NCBI RefSeq assembly: GCF_900113925.1
Contig: NZ_FORD01000004.1
Coordinates: forward strand, 1-64,000
Source of the DNA: Nitrosomonas sp. Nm34
Lineage (GTDB): Bacteria > Pseudomonadota > Gammaproteobacteria > Burkholderiales > Nitrosomonadaceae
DNA length: 64,000 nt
Direction of reading: 5' to 3'
The notes under the pieces were generated by a model. The model made no database searches. It was given only the letters and a program-made list of their open reading frames with translations, and had not been told where the DNA came from. Made by a program: the position numbers and the translations under genes. This document shows, one piece after another, positions 1 to 11,505 of the stretch; within the stretch, counting starts at the first letter, position 1; the number at the start of each line of letters is the position of its first letter.

Positions 1-551
1 GGAAACATTTTTTTAACCAGACCAAAACAGAATCAAGTTCGAATACTCAAATTCAACAACCTTCTTTCAGACTCATTTCTGTATTGGAAAATACTCATTC
101 CCTTTCTCAATCAAACATGGCGCGAAAGCGAGCCACAGACAATATCATTAATACGGCAGCCGACACAGTCAGTCTTGATTTAGAAATGGAATAACAGCAG
201 TGATTAGAAGAGCTTGAGTAAACTTAGTATGAAATGGTATTTTTCCCGCATAACACTAAGCCATCAGTACAGCTACCTGATTAACAAAATCGGCTGTGAT
301 AGCGGGAATATTGGATGGGGGAGAGTTTTCGGTTTAAACCCATAAAAATTAATAAACGCGACTCCTGTACCGCAACTCCAAACCCTCTACAAAAGTCGTC
401 AGTCCTACAAAAAATCGCTATAGTATCCATCGGAATCTGGCTCCTCTAGTGATGAAATCCCTTTCCCAAATTACACCATCATAAAGAATTCAGGTTTATT
501 TTACAGTTTTTCTTATCTCGAACTCACGTTTCTTAACAAGGGGTAAATAGC
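1..551. other. Intergenic region with one repeat A copy
   Basis: No convincing gene is seen. The stretch holds repeat A copy 1 (97-192). The remaining sequence has no open frame with a credible ribosome binding site and no tRNA-like fold. The last 100 bases are presumably the promoter region of the AAA ATPase gene that starts at 552. Confidence 0.6.
97..192 (-). repeat. Repeat A, copy 1
   Basis: About 96 bp bounded by imperfect terminal inverted repeats (ATTCCCTTTCTCAATCAAAC at one end, GATTTAGAAATGGAAT at the other). The core (gcgagccacagac ... acggcagccgaca) matches the other copies in the window. Strand is given relative to the copy at 24549, taken as plus. Confidence 0.85.
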
Positions 552-1991
552 ATGGCAAAATCGGTGGGCGAGCTGCTTGTTCATGAAGGTTTAATGACTA
601 CAGAGCAACTAGATCAGACAATTGCATTCCAGCGGCGTAACAATGTGCGTTTAGTTGACGCCATTGCATCATTGGGTTTTCTTACTGCGGAACAGTTAGA
701 TCAATTCTTATATCCTGCTCCACCCGTACCCCTAAAAATAATTGACACCGGTTTGAGCGAAGTTTATCTGGTCGATTTATTGCTTAAGGCGGCGTATCTG
801 GAAGCAGGAACATTTACCCTGCCGCGCATGGCAAACATGCTTTCGCTACCCTTCAGTGTGATAGAGGAATTGATTGAGCAAATGAGAGCGGATCATTTGG
901 TGGCTATTCGGACTTCTTCCACTTATACCAGCAGCACTCAGGTACTTGAATTAACTCAGCGTGGACGAGAAAGAGCAGAGGCAGCATTTAAGATTAGCTT
1001 ATATGTCGGGGCTGCGCCTGTTCCATTGGAAGATTATACCTTTATGCTTGAAAGGCAAAGTGTTCGTCAGATTGAACTGGATAATGAGTGGATTAATGCT
1101 TCTTTAAAACACTTAGTGATTGGCGATAAATTACTGAGTCAATTAGGCCCTGCATTTTCTTCAGGACGTTCCATCTTTTTATATGGTCCGCCAGGGACTG
1201 GGAAAACCAGTATTGCAGAAGCGTTAGGGCATGGAATACCCGGAGAAGTTTACCTTCCACAGGCGATAGAGGTGGGAGGACAAATTATACGTTTCTTTGA
1301 TCCGGCTATTCATATGCCTGTCGATAGCCAGAAAACATTAGAACATTCATCGCTCGATCTTAAAATGAACCTGGCCTATGATCCACGCTGGAAAAAATGC
1401 CGTCGTCCAGTCGTGATGGTGGGAGGTGAGCTCACGCTTGACATGCTGGAATTACGTTATGACTATTCGAGCAAATTCTATGAAGCACCTATCCATATGA
1501 AGGCAGGGAATGGTGTTTTTATCCTGGATGATTTTGGCCGGCAACGAATAGAGCCACGCCAGCTACTTAATCGTTGGATTATCCCATTAGAGCGTGGTGT
1601 GGATTTTCCTTCGCTGCATACCGGTATGAAATTTGAGATACCTTTTGATCAGATTACTGTGTTTAGTACCAATTTAAATCCTCTCGATTTGGTTGACGAT
1701 GCGTTTTTACGGCGAATTCGCCATAAAATACATGTGCAATACCAGACCGAAGATGAATTCAAGGAGATTCTGCGGCGTATCTGCCATAAACAAAGCGTTC
1801 AGTATGATAGTGAAGTAACCGAATATCTATTAAACAATTACTATCGTAAACAAAATAGACCATTGGTAGGTAGCCATCCACGCGATCTGATGGAGCACAT
1901 TATCGATCATGCCAAATTCCTGAAGCGGACTCCAGAATTTACCCCAAAGACGGTAGATTCGGCTGCAGCCAATTATTTTGTCGAGCTATGA
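552..1991 (+). CDS. AAA ATPase with N-terminal T2SSE_N/MshEN-like domain
   Basis: A 479-residue cytoplasmic ATPase. Residues 1-55 resemble the N-terminal domain of type II secretion/type IV pilus ATPases (SVGELLVHEG...TAEQLDQFLYP). A middle region without a clear family follows, then an AAA module with Walker A GPPGTGKTS at about 212-220, Walker B FILDDFG near 323-329 and a sensor-like STNLNP segment before a C-terminal helical lid. ATG start after an AAGGGG-like ribosome binding site. The gene stands alone with repeats on both sides. The N-terminal domain suggests a link to pilus or secretion machinery, perhaps the Tad locus 10 kb away, but that is inference and the substrate is unknown. Confidence 0.8.
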   Translation: MAKSVGELLVHEGLMTTEQLDQTIAFQRRNNVRLVDAIASLGFLTAEQLDQFLYPAPPVPLKIIDTGLSEVYLVDLLLKAAYLEAGTFTLPRMANMLSLPFSVIEELIEQMRADHLVAIRTSSTYTSSTQVLELTQRGRERAEAAFKISLYVGAAPVPLEDYTFMLERQSVRQIELDNEWINASLKHLVIGDKLLSQLGPAFSSGRSIFLYGPPGTGKTSIAEALGHGIPGEVYLPQAIEVGGQIIRFFDPAIHMPVDSQKTLEHSSLDLKMNLAYDPRWKKCRRPVVMVGGELTLDMLELRYDYSSKFYEAPIHMKAGNGVFILDDFGRQRIEPRQLLNRWIIPLERGVDFPSLHTGMKFEIPFDQITVFSTNLNPLDLVDDAFLRRIRHKIHVQYQTEDEFKEILRRICHKQSVQYDSEVTEYLLNNYYRKQNRPLVGSHPRDLMEHIIDHAKFLKRTPEFTPKTVDSAAANYFVEL

Positions 1992-2311
1992 CATTATGTT
2001 GAGGATAAAGCAGCTGGTACGGTGCAATAAGTGTAACGCATTGCACCAGATGGTAAGGTAGCACATACGGCGCAATGCCGGGTGGTTATTGCGCCTTACG
2101 CGGATTACGCGTGTTGGTAGCGCATTTACAGCCTCTTCCCATTCCCATTGCGCGCCAATAGTCGCGGGATACGTCAAGCTGCTCGCCCCTCCCCTCACCA
2201 TCACCCCGTGTCCTGGCATAAGATGCCGGACTAATCAAACCGGTTATACTTTCTCCCCCCAATACCAAGATCAGCAAGGTAGCTACCTACCCTTACCCGC
2301 AACATCTGGAA
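1992..2311. other. Intergenic region with repeat B copy
   Basis: A 320-bp gap between convergent genes. It carries repeat B copy 1 (2011-2102). The rest (2103-2311) has overlapping short open frames on both strands with no ribosome binding sites or recognisable protein, so I call no gene here. Confidence 0.6.
2011..2102 (+). repeat. Repeat B, copy 1 (two-hairpin element)
   Basis: Two perfect 8-bp stems: GGTGCAAT...ATTGCACC (2021-2047) and GGCGCAAT...ATTGCGCC (2069-2095), each with an 11-nt loop, preceded by AGCTGG and followed by TTACGCGG. Near-identical to the copy at 27335 and similar to that at 10690. Looks like a REP-type palindromic element. Confidence 0.85.
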
Positions 2312-3112
2312 TTATCCTTTCACACAATGCGGATTTTTGCCTGTAGCTTTGGCTTGCTGTTGCAATTGCTGTGCTTTGGGTACGTGGGCTTGCAGATCCT
2401 TGATACGCGTAGTATGGGAAGGATGTGTCGAGAGAAATTCGACAGGACGAGGGCCATGACTTGCCTGCTCCATTTTTAACCATAATGCAACGCTTTCGGC
2501 AGGGTTGAAGCCTGCTTTGGCCATGAGATCCAACCCGATCGTATCGGCTTCACTTTCATGCAACCGACTAAAAGGCAAGATGATCCCGTACTCTGCGCCG
2601 ATCCCCAGTAAACTGACTGCAGTCTGACCCATCGCCGTCTGCGGCGCTGCTATCGCTTGAACCAAGGTGATTCCAGCCTGAGCGCCTAATTGTTGAGACA
2701 GGCGTTCATTGCTATGTCTGGCCAAAACATGACCGACTTCATGCCCGATCACCGTAGCCAATTGATCTTGATTATCAACCAGATTAATTAAACCGGTATA
2801 TACACCAATTTTTCCACCGGGTAGGGCAAATGCGTTGAGTGCGGGGTCATCAAAAACCACAACTTCCCACTCTCCCCCGACTTCTCGTGCAATGGCACTG
2901 GCGACACAATGCACAAACTGATTGTCCTGCACGTTGCGACTGATCGGTTTTTCATGTTTTAAATTCTCAAATGCCTGCAATCCCATGCTATTCACCTCTG
3001 CATCTGGCATAAAAGCCAGTTGCGTTCTACCCGTTGGAGTGGTGGCGCATGCAGTCAGAAATAAAACAGATAACAACAGTAAACACAATTTTAAGCATAG
3101 TTGAATGAGCAT
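2312..3112 (-). CDS. M48 family metalloprotease, lipoprotein
   Basis: A 266-residue zinc metallopeptidase anchored as a lipoprotein: hydrophobic signal and lipobox LTAC with the lipidated Cys at 22. The catalytic HEVGH is at 124-128 and a further zinc ligand lies in HESEAD near 186-188. Length and layout fit the LoiP/BepA-like periplasmic M48 proteases that degrade or rescue misassembled outer-membrane proteins, without the TPR extension of BepA, so LoiP-like is the closer match. It converges on the AAA ATPase gene and is read as a single-gene unit. Its specific substrate cannot be told from sequence. Confidence 0.88.
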   Translation of the reverse strand: MLIQLCLKLCLLLLSVLFLTACATTPTGRTQLAFMPDAEVNSMGLQAFENLKHEKPISRNVQDNQFVHCVASAIAREVGGEWEVVVFDDPALNAFALPGGKIGVYTGLINLVDNQDQLATVIGHEVGHVLARHSNERLSQQLGAQAGITLVQAIAAPQTAMGQTAVSLLGIGAEYGIILPFSRLHESEADTIGLDLMAKAGFNPAESVALWLKMEQASHGPRPVEFLSTHPSHTTRIKDLQAHVPKAQQLQQQAKATGKNPHCVKG

Positions 3113-3391
3113 TTGAAAATCTCTCCAATAAATATTCAGTTTTGAGATGAGAGCTTATGAAGGAATCATTACGACAGCTCAATGGCAAGGCAGACAGCAC
3201 GCAGAGACAGGAAAACGAGTTCAAGCAGTTTCGGCGCTATTACCTATCAAAGTGATAGGCAAGAAGCGCGTATCTGTCCAACATAGCTATTTAGAGCGCA
3301 TAGTTGATTAATTCACACGCTCTGAGGCTATCATGAGCAGTTGAAGCATATCAAGCGTATTATTCACGTTATAATTATGGTTTTTGTCTAG

Positions 3392-6010
<2,619 letters not shown>

Positions 6011-6220
6011 CGAGCTATTGAACAATCTATTCGAAGCAGTCGCTGACAGGCAAAAACAGGCAAAAAAGTTGATACCTGATAGATGAGCTATGTTGCGCCT
6101 GTCTTTAACCCTGCAACGGTAGTTAGAGCGCGTCGCTGAGAAGACGGTGTCACGCTTTGAACAATTGATGACCTGATAGACTCCAACGATGGCTTTATAC
6201 CAGAAACAAACAGTATCCCT

Positions 6221-6724
6221 ATGATGAAACCCATCCGTATCTTGCTTGTTATTCTTACTATCAGTCTTATTCTCGCCATCACCGCCTGCGGCTTCCGTTT
6301 ACGTGGACAGATCTCTACTCTCCCGTTTGAAACTATTTACGTCGCTGCCCCACCCGGCCACCCCATCGGGCTGGATATGGAACGGGCCATTCGTGTCAGT
6401 ACCACGACCAAAGTGGTCAAAAAACCAGCAAAGGCTCAGGCGGTACTTCAGATTCTCAGCGCAGTCAACGAGAAGAAAATATTATCTCTCTCGACCGGTG
6501 GGCGTGTGAGGGAATTCCAGTTGATCTATCGCGTTTCTGCGCGCCTGCTCGATGCTCAAGGCGCAGCACTTACACCTGTAGATGAAATCATTCTGACACG
6601 CGTCCTCCCTTTCCTCGATGCGCAGATACTAGCTAAAGCGGCAGAAGAGGAAATGCTATTCAAAGATATGCAGGTAGATGCCGTGCAACAGCTCATTCGG
6701 CGAATGGCTGCAGTCAAGCTTTGA
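6221..6724 (+). CDS. lptE: LPS-assembly lipoprotein LptE
   Basis: A 167-residue outer-membrane lipoprotein that plugs the LptD barrel and helps insert lipopolysaccharide in the outer leaflet. It has a hydrophobic signal peptide and lipobox ITAC with Cys at 23, directly followed by the typical GFRLRGQ. The beta-rich domain ends in a helical RAAEEEM-like region. Two consecutive ATG codons open the frame; either may be used. It sits 210 bp after leuS and 51 bp before holA, the usual neighbourhood for lptE (rlpB), which supports the assignment of a fast-evolving family. Confidence 0.92.
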   Translation: MMKPIRILLVILTISLILAITACGFRLRGQISTLPFETIYVAAPPGHPIGLDMERAIRVSTTTKVVKKPAKAQAVLQILSAVNEKKILSLSTGGRVREFQLIYRVSARLLDAQGAALTPVDEIILTRVLPFLDAQILAKAAEEEMLFKDMQVDAVQQLIRRMAAVKL

Positions 6725-6775
6725 GGATTTTTTTTGAAAATGCCGATTTTTACGCCCCTTGCATTCGTTTAATTT

Positions 6776-7795
6776 ATGCGCATTAACTCCGATCAATTGT
6801 TTCGTCAGCTGCCAAAACAGCTCATGCCACTGTATACCATCACTGGCGATGAGTTGTTGCTCGCGCTGGAAGCAGCGGATGCGATTCGCCATCAGGCTCG
6901 ACAACACGGTTACACCGAACGCGATATCTTTACAGCAGATCACCGCTTCGACTGGTCAAAGATACAGTGCTGGCAAAGCCAATCGTCCTTGTTTGGAGAA
7001 CGGCGCATACTTGACCTACGGATTCCTACCGGCAAACCGGGTAAAGAAGGCGGTAACGCTATCGAGGCACTTTGTCAGAACCCATCTGCTGATACCATTA
7101 CGCTCATTATGCTCCCTAAAATTGATAAGCAAACACAGACAAGCAAATGGTTCAAGGCGCTGGATCATGCCAGTGTGATGGTCACAGTTGATCCGATAGA
7201 ACACGCCCGGTTAGCCAACTGGATACAACAACGTCTCGATAACCAGGGGCAGCAAATGGCACCCGATAGCCTGCAATTTCTCGCAAATAAGGTAGAAGGC
7301 AATCTTCTGGCGGCTCAGCAGGAGATCAAGAAGCTGGCTTTACTTTATCCCTCCGGGATGCTTTCTTTTGAGCAAGTCAAGAATGCGGTACTCAATGTCG
7401 CACGCTATGATGTATTTAGTCTGCCCGAGGCCATGCTGACAGCCGATACTGTGCGCTATACGCGTATCCTCGAAGGGCTGCAAGGCGAAGGGACCCCCCC
7501 TCCCCTCATTCTGAGCACACTTACTGAACCCATACGTACGCTGCTGCTCATTCATCAGGCCCTGGCTGCAGGCAAGCTACTTGCCCAGGCGTTAAAAGAT
7601 AGCCGCGTCTGGCATCAGCAGCAAAAAATCATGACAGCTGCTGTCAAACGCCTGCCCCCGCGATTATTGTTACAAGCCTTGTTACACGCAGCCAGCATCG
7701 ATAGAATCATCAAGGGTGTGGCCCAGGGTGATATTTGGGATGAATTGCTGCAGTTTGGCTTGCGCCTCACAACGCGCCAGACTTCTATGCATTAA
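6776..7795 (+). CDS. holA: DNA polymerase III delta subunit
   Basis: A 339-residue subunit of the clamp loader that opens the beta sliding clamp. The N-terminal AAA-like fold (PLYTITGDELLLALEAADAIR), the middle lid domain (VEGNLLAAQQEIKKLALLYP) and the C-terminal collar domain (PRLLLQALLHAASIDRIIKG) are present, and the length is usual. As expected for delta, no functional Walker A motif is visible. The context after leuS and lptE is classical. Repeat A copy 2 begins within two bases of its stop codon and may contribute to the transcript end. Confidence 0.95.
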   Translation: MRINSDQLFRQLPKQLMPLYTITGDELLLALEAADAIRHQARQHGYTERDIFTADHRFDWSKIQCWQSQSSLFGERRILDLRIPTGKPGKEGGNAIEALCQNPSADTITLIMLPKIDKQTQTSKWFKALDHASVMVTVDPIEHARLANWIQQRLDNQGQQMAPDSLQFLANKVEGNLLAAQQEIKKLALLYPSGMLSFEQVKNAVLNVARYDVFSLPEAMLTADTVRYTRILEGLQGEGTPPPLILSTLTEPIRTLLLIHQALAAGKLLAQALKDSRVWHQQQKIMTAAVKRLPPRLLLQALLHAASIDRIIKGVAQGDIWDELLQFGLRLTTRQTSMH

Positions 7796-7796
7796 G

Positions 7797-7897
7797 CCTA
7801 TTTCTAAATCTAACATGACACGAAGGCGAGCCGCTGACAGTATCCATCATACGGCAAGACAAAGGCGGCAAAGTCAATTTGGATTTAGATATGGCAT
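7797..7897 (-). repeat. Repeat A, copy 2
   Basis: About 101 bp, starting immediately after the holA stop codon. Ends CCTATTTCTAAATC / GGATTTAGATATGG; core ggcgagccgctgacagtatcc...acggcaagac. Somewhat diverged. Confidence 0.75.
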
Positions 7898-7949
7898 CAC
7901 AACGCAATTAAACGGTAGATTCGCCTCATCATAAAAATACAGGAAAAAT

Positions 7950-8366
7950 ATGAAAGCACGGATTAAATGGCTGGATGGGATTAGCTTCAGAGGTGAAACA
8001 GAAAGTGGGCATTCCATATCAATAGATGGCGCACCGGATATAGGTGGGAAAAATCTGGGGCCACGCCCGATGGAATTGATGTTACTGGGACTCGGCGGCT
8101 GCTCTTCGATTGACGTCATCCTGATTCTGCAGAAAAGCCGCCAGCAAGTGGCCGATTGCGTCGTGGAAATCGATAGCACCCGCGCTTCTGAAGATCCGAA
8201 GGTCTTCACCGACATCCATCTGCACTTTATCGTTACCGGAAAAAACCTGAATCCTCAACAAGTAGAACGTGCGATCCATCTCTCCGCAGAAAAATATTGT
8301 TCAGCCTCTATCATGCTCAGGAGTACTGTCAATATCACGCATGATTTTGAAATCATTGAAGGCTAG
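7950..8366 (+). CDS. OsmC family peroxiredoxin-like protein
   Basis: A 138-residue OsmC/Ohr-superfamily protein of the YhfA type. Members use two cysteines to reduce organic hydroperoxides. Here Cys51 lies in LGGCSSIDV and Cys117 in AEKYCSAS, both matching the family motifs, with Arg/Glu-rich strands before them. Length is typical for YhfA-like proteins. AGGAAAAAT precedes the ATG. It is flanked by repeat A copies on both sides, so it is probably transcribed alone. No adjacent MarR/OhrR regulator is seen, hence the peroxide substrate and regulation stay open. Confidence 0.88.
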   Translation: MKARIKWLDGISFRGETESGHSISIDGAPDIGGKNLGPRPMELMLLGLGGCSSIDVILILQKSRQQVADCVVEIDSTRASEDPKVFTDIHLHFIVTGKNLNPQQVERAIHLSAEKYCSASIMLRSTVNITHDFEIIEG

Positions 8367-8404
8367 GGTTGCGGGTTAGCATAAAATGAGAAAATAGGCC
8401 TATT

Positions 8405-8523
8405 ATTCCATTTCTAAATCCAAATTGATTTTGTCGGCCTGACTTTGGCGTGTCTTTACCTTGCCATATGATGGATACTGCCTGCGGCTCGCCTTCGCGT
8501 CATTTTTGATTTGGAATGGGAAT
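8405..8523 (+). repeat. Repeat A, copy 3
   Basis: ATTCCATTTCTAAATCCAAA ... TTTTGATTTGGAATGGGAAT; about 119 bp, because roughly 16 extra bases (gactttggcgtgtctt) sit in the left half compared with the 103-bp copies. Confidence 0.85.
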
Positions 8524-8602
8524 TAGCAGCCAGCCTGAATTATCCTGAAAAACTACTGTTAGGGTAATTCATGGCCCGGTAATAAAAAACCGAAAATCAA
8601 AC

Positions 8603-9037
8603 TTACCGTAAGGAAGTGATATGACTAAAATAATCGCCATCTGTCCCGTCTGACAATCCAGGCGGCAAAGGTCCAGCCCCTTGGAAGAAAAAATCTCCAC
8701 TGTTTCCAAAATTGTCTGTCCAAGTGCCATTCAGTGACTCGGTATTGAGCGACACAAAAAATTGGCCGTGAAACCCGTTAGGAAAATGAGAGGTAAATCC
8801 TAGATGATATCGATTAGTTGAACGGTTCAAGTTAGCTGCGCCATGTGATGAAGTTTGAAAAGTGGCGATCCCTTGGGTTCCTGTCAGTTCAAAAACAAAC
8901 CCTTTATCTTCAATATCGAAACATAAAATATCGACAAAAGGATTCAGTCTCCAGCAAAACACCCCCAGGCTTTGGGCGTGGAGAATAATAGGTAACAGTA
9001 ATCCAAGGAAATTAGCTAAGACGATTAACCTTTTCAT
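8603..9037 (-). CDS. Small secreted protein of unknown function
   Basis: A 144-residue protein I do not recognise. An N-terminal signal peptide (KRLIVLANFLGLLLPIILHA, likely cleavage after HAQ or LHA) is followed by a beta-rich, aromatic mature part with HLGFTSHFPNGFHGQFFVSL and GTWTDNFGNSGDFFF, ending in a Gly/Pro segment. Two cysteines (CWRLNPFVDILC) could form a disulfide. Start ATG is preceded by GGGGTAAAG, an acceptable ribosome binding site. It stands alone between repeat-bearing gaps. It is probably periplasmic or outer-surface exposed. Confidence 0.6.
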   Translation of the reverse strand: MKRLIVLANFLGLLLPIILHAQSLGVFCWRLNPFVDILCFDIEDKGFVFELTGTQGIATFQTSSHGAANLNRSTNRYHLGFTSHFPNGFHGQFFVSLNTESLNGTWTDNFGNSGDFFFQGAGPLPPGLSDGTDGDYFSHITSLR

Positions 9038-9353
9038 CTTTACCCCTCCCGGCTAGCTGCCGCTTAAACTCATTCATAAAGGACGCGAGAAAAATAACTT
9101 ATTCTTCTCAGAAAGGTTCTTCAGACGTCATCCACCCCAGCTTGGCTTCTCTATCTCATGCCTACCACTCATATGGATAAAACGTATTTGAATTTGGTAC
9201 ACGTCGATAAACATAGCAGGCCCGGCCTACTGAAACATCTATCGCTGTAGTTGCCTGCTTTCTTGAGCATCAAACTCTAAAGGTAGTACTACAACCAGCG
9301 CATGGGCGCCATGACAACATCTCCTTTTATAAACCAATTGCATTATTTCACTG

Positions 9354-9471
9354 ATTCCATTTCAAATCAAACATCGCGAAGCCGAGCCGCAGACAGTGCA
9401 AATAATATAACAAGAAAAAGCTGACAAAATCAGGTTTAATTTAACAATAAAACCAAGAAATAGAATGGAAT
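9354..9471 (-). repeat. Repeat A, copy 4 (diverged)
   Basis: Left end ATTCCATTTCAAATCAAACA and core gccgagccgcagacagtgc are clear. The right arm is altered (GGTTTAATTTAACAATAAAACC...) but ends in TAGAATGGAAT. Confidence 0.7.
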
Positions 9472-9534
9472 AATGCGAAATATTTACTAAGCATTATTCG
9501 CTATGTGGTTAATTTATAATGATTTAATCTAAAT

Positions 9535-9562
9535 AAAAATGTCTCTATTTAGAGACATTTTT
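9535..9562. terminator. Perfect 13-bp hairpin, bidirectional terminator-like
   Basis: AAAAATGTCTCTA, two-base centre, TAGAGACATTTTT: a perfect inverted repeat with A and T tracts on either side, so it could terminate transcription in both directions. No annotated gene ends close to it. Confidence 0.6.
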
Positions 9563-9931
9563 ATTGCCTCATACAAACAGAAACAGTATGATGTATGCAA
9601 ATGCTATACCCATTTAAGTAAATGACTGTATTCTAGAATTGATTGTGATAACGCAAAATATCTAGAGACAAATGAAATTATTGAGAAAATATAGCTTGGA
9701 TTAAGCAAGATAGCTCAAACCACTCGAAAGCCAGGGATGAAGTTGATTTATCTACCCATGAATCGAGAATAAAGAACATAACAAAACGTAAAATAAAGGA
9801 ATTTTCTATCATGTAATTAGCATGTGAGCACAACATACCAGATTTAATTGGAGATTCACTGAAATGGCAGTGTTGATTTTACACTGCCCTTGATAACACG
9901 ACCTTAATCAAGTCAGACAGGAGTAATTATC

Positions 9932-10624
9932 TTGATTTTATTTGCCAGCTCAACTGAAGACAAATTTTCTCATTGGAAGCAAGGATTATCAGATATCTCT
10001 TCTTTATATTGCCTGTCAAATCTGGATATCCTCAGAAATGAGCTGATAAGAAGAACCCCTCCCATCCTTTTACTTGATTATGACTTACTGGATATCAATA
10101 GCTTCCAGATAATTGAAAACCTGCTGACGCTAAGCCCCAGAACTCGCATTATATTGTTTAGCACCGGAATTTCTGATGAAAATGAATGGAAGTTATTAAA
10201 AGCAGGAATTAGAGGCTTTTGCCTGAATACGTTCTCATCCGATCAAATCAGGCGCGCAGTTGAAGCCGTCTGGCGAGGTGAATTATGGATCCGGCGCCAA
10301 CTGGCCCAGCGTATGCAGAATGAGCTGGTCATGGCTATGCAGGAAAAAAAACAAATTGAGCGTGCGGTAAATAGTCTGCTGGAAAATTTAACAAGACGTG
10401 AATATGAAATCGCCATCCTGGTAGGTCGCGGCGAAAGCAACAAACAGATTGCCAGACGATTGGATATTACCGAACGAACCGTCAAGGCGCACTTGACTGA
10501 AATATTCCGCAAGCTGGCGATTTCAGACCGAATCAAGCTGGCCTTGCTCGTTAAAGATACCGCTACGGCAACGAATCAGGTATTTGATAGTAATGACGGA
10601 AATTATCCCACTATTTCTGCCTGA
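9932..10624 (+). CDS. LuxR-family response regulator with degenerate receiver
   Basis: A 230-residue DNA-binding regulator. The N-terminal part has a receiver-like fold with a phosphorylatable Asp at 49 (ILLLDYD), but the acidic pair near the N-terminus is replaced (ILFASSTED) and the conserved Lys is Asn (GFCLNTFSS). The C-terminal LuxR helix-turn-helix is intact (LTRREYEIAILVGRGESNKQIA ... RTVKAHLTEIFRKL, about 150-200). The only sensible start is TTG at 9932, eight bases after AGGAG (9919-9923). No histidine kinase lies next to it. It is the nearest regulator to the Tad locus, and a role there is possible but unproven. Confidence 0.82.
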   Translation: MILFASSTEDKFSHWKQGLSDISSLYCLSNLDILRNELIRRTPPILLLDYDLLDINSFQIIENLLTLSPRTRIILFSTGISDENEWKLLKAGIRGFCLNTFSSDQIRRAVEAVWRGELWIRRQLAQRMQNELVMAMQEKKQIERAVNSLLENLTRREYEIAILVGRGESNKQIARRLDITERTVKAHLTEIFRKLAISDRIKLALLVKDTATATNQVFDSNDGNYPTISA

Positions 10625-10689
10625 GATTGCATTGGCACGCTCGTAAAAAATACTTGCCGTCACTAATTCTCCTGTTAAGCAAAACTACG

Positions 10690-10780
10690 CAACCGCAGGA
10701 TGTAATAAGCGTAGCGCATTGCACCAGTTTTGTACCCATATAACATATGGCGCAATGCCTGATGGGTATTGCGCCATACT
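10690..10780 (+). repeat. Repeat B, copy 3 (diverged)
   Basis: Second hairpin perfect (GGCGCAAT...ATTGCGCC, 10749-10775). First hairpin (10699-10725) decayed: GATGTAAT against ATTGCACC. Confidence 0.75.
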
Positions 10781-10804
10781 TGCTGTATCGTTGGTTCCTT
10801 TTGT

Positions 10805-10829
10805 ATGGGAGTGGAAAGCATGCTCCCAT
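10805..10829. terminator. Hairpin between LuxR regulator and convergent gene
   Basis: ATGGGAG (10805-10811) pairs with CTCCCAT (10823-10829) across an 11-nt loop, followed by TTTAAC. A weak terminator candidate between two convergent genes. Confidence 0.35.
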
Positions 10830-10884
10830 TTAACAAAATTCCCATCGATGCAGGGGTTACAGCTCAAATTCACCGGCTCACAAA

Positions 10885-11505
10885 CTAAAACACAAAAGGA
10901 ACCAACCGATAACGCACGTCAAACATATAGGTGCGGTAGGTTTGATCCTGAGCAAGATGCTTTTCTTCGCAAAAAATTCGGATGCAGAGAAATGCCATGA
11001 GAACTGCATAAACCAGCAGATTCATAGGCGTGGTATGCATCAGCACATAACCCCCAAATAACAGAGAATAACTCGCATAAAGCGGATGCCGTACGATACG
11101 GTACATCCAGGCTGTTTTGATTTCACGTTTAGCCGCAACAAGTGCAAAGCTTCGATTGAGGGAAATCAAACTGATGATCTGAAGTGTGGTACCTACAACT
11201 ACCAAAATGCTGGCCATTGGAAGAATCCCCCACTCTGCTGGGCGAAAAAAGAGTGGCGCAAAGGTGCCAATAATTGCCACCACCCAATCTGATAGCGTAG
11301 TGGAAACAGTTTTTGGATGGCTACGGCAAATAAAGAAAATTGCAGCCAGGGTTTCAGCAATGACAACCAACACTAATGCCCAATCATTGGTTTCCTGAAA
11401 CTTGCTGAAATGTGCATAAGCAAATAATCCATAGAGCATTGCCAATAGAGCACCGCTGTAAACATTATATCTCGGCGATTGTATGATTCTTGATAATCCA
11501 TTCAT
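10885..11505 (-). CDS. Isoprenylcysteine carboxyl methyltransferase-like membrane protein
   Basis: A polytopic membrane protein of 206 residues from the ATG at 11505. An in-frame TTG at 11637 would add 44 residues but has no ribosome binding site and no hydrophobic match. Five or so membrane segments are visible. The C-terminal half carries the ICMT/PEMT signature RIVRHPLYASY followed by an EEKHLAQDQTYRTYM segment, which binds S-adenosylmethionine in this superfamily. Bacterial members are mostly uncharacterised lipid or small-molecule methyltransferases, so no substrate can be given. It converges on the LuxR-type gene. Confidence 0.75.
   Translation of the reverse strand: MNGLSRIIQSPRYNVYSGALLAMLYGLFAYAHFSKFQETNDWALVLVVIAETLAAIFFICRSHPKTVSTTLSDWVVAIIGTFAPLFFRPAEWGILPMASILVVVGTTLQIISLISLNRSFALVAAKREIKTAWMYRIVRHPLYASYSLLFGGYVLMHTTPMNLLVYAVLMAFLCIRIFCEEKHLAQDQTYRTYMFDVRYRLVPFVF

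Larger units (their letters stand above)
9038..9931. other. 894-bp region without a protein gene
   Basis: No credible coding frame. It contains repeat A copy 4 (9354-9471) and a strong perfect hairpin (9535-9562) that would end a transcript from either side, although no gene nearby needs it. The remaining sequence is A+T-rich and upstream of the LuxR-type regulator. A small RNA ending at the hairpin is possible. Confidence 0.5.

Noticed and set aside
2086..2346. Overlapping short open frames on both strands
   Set aside because: They run through repeat B and the hairpins; no start sites or conserved protein features.
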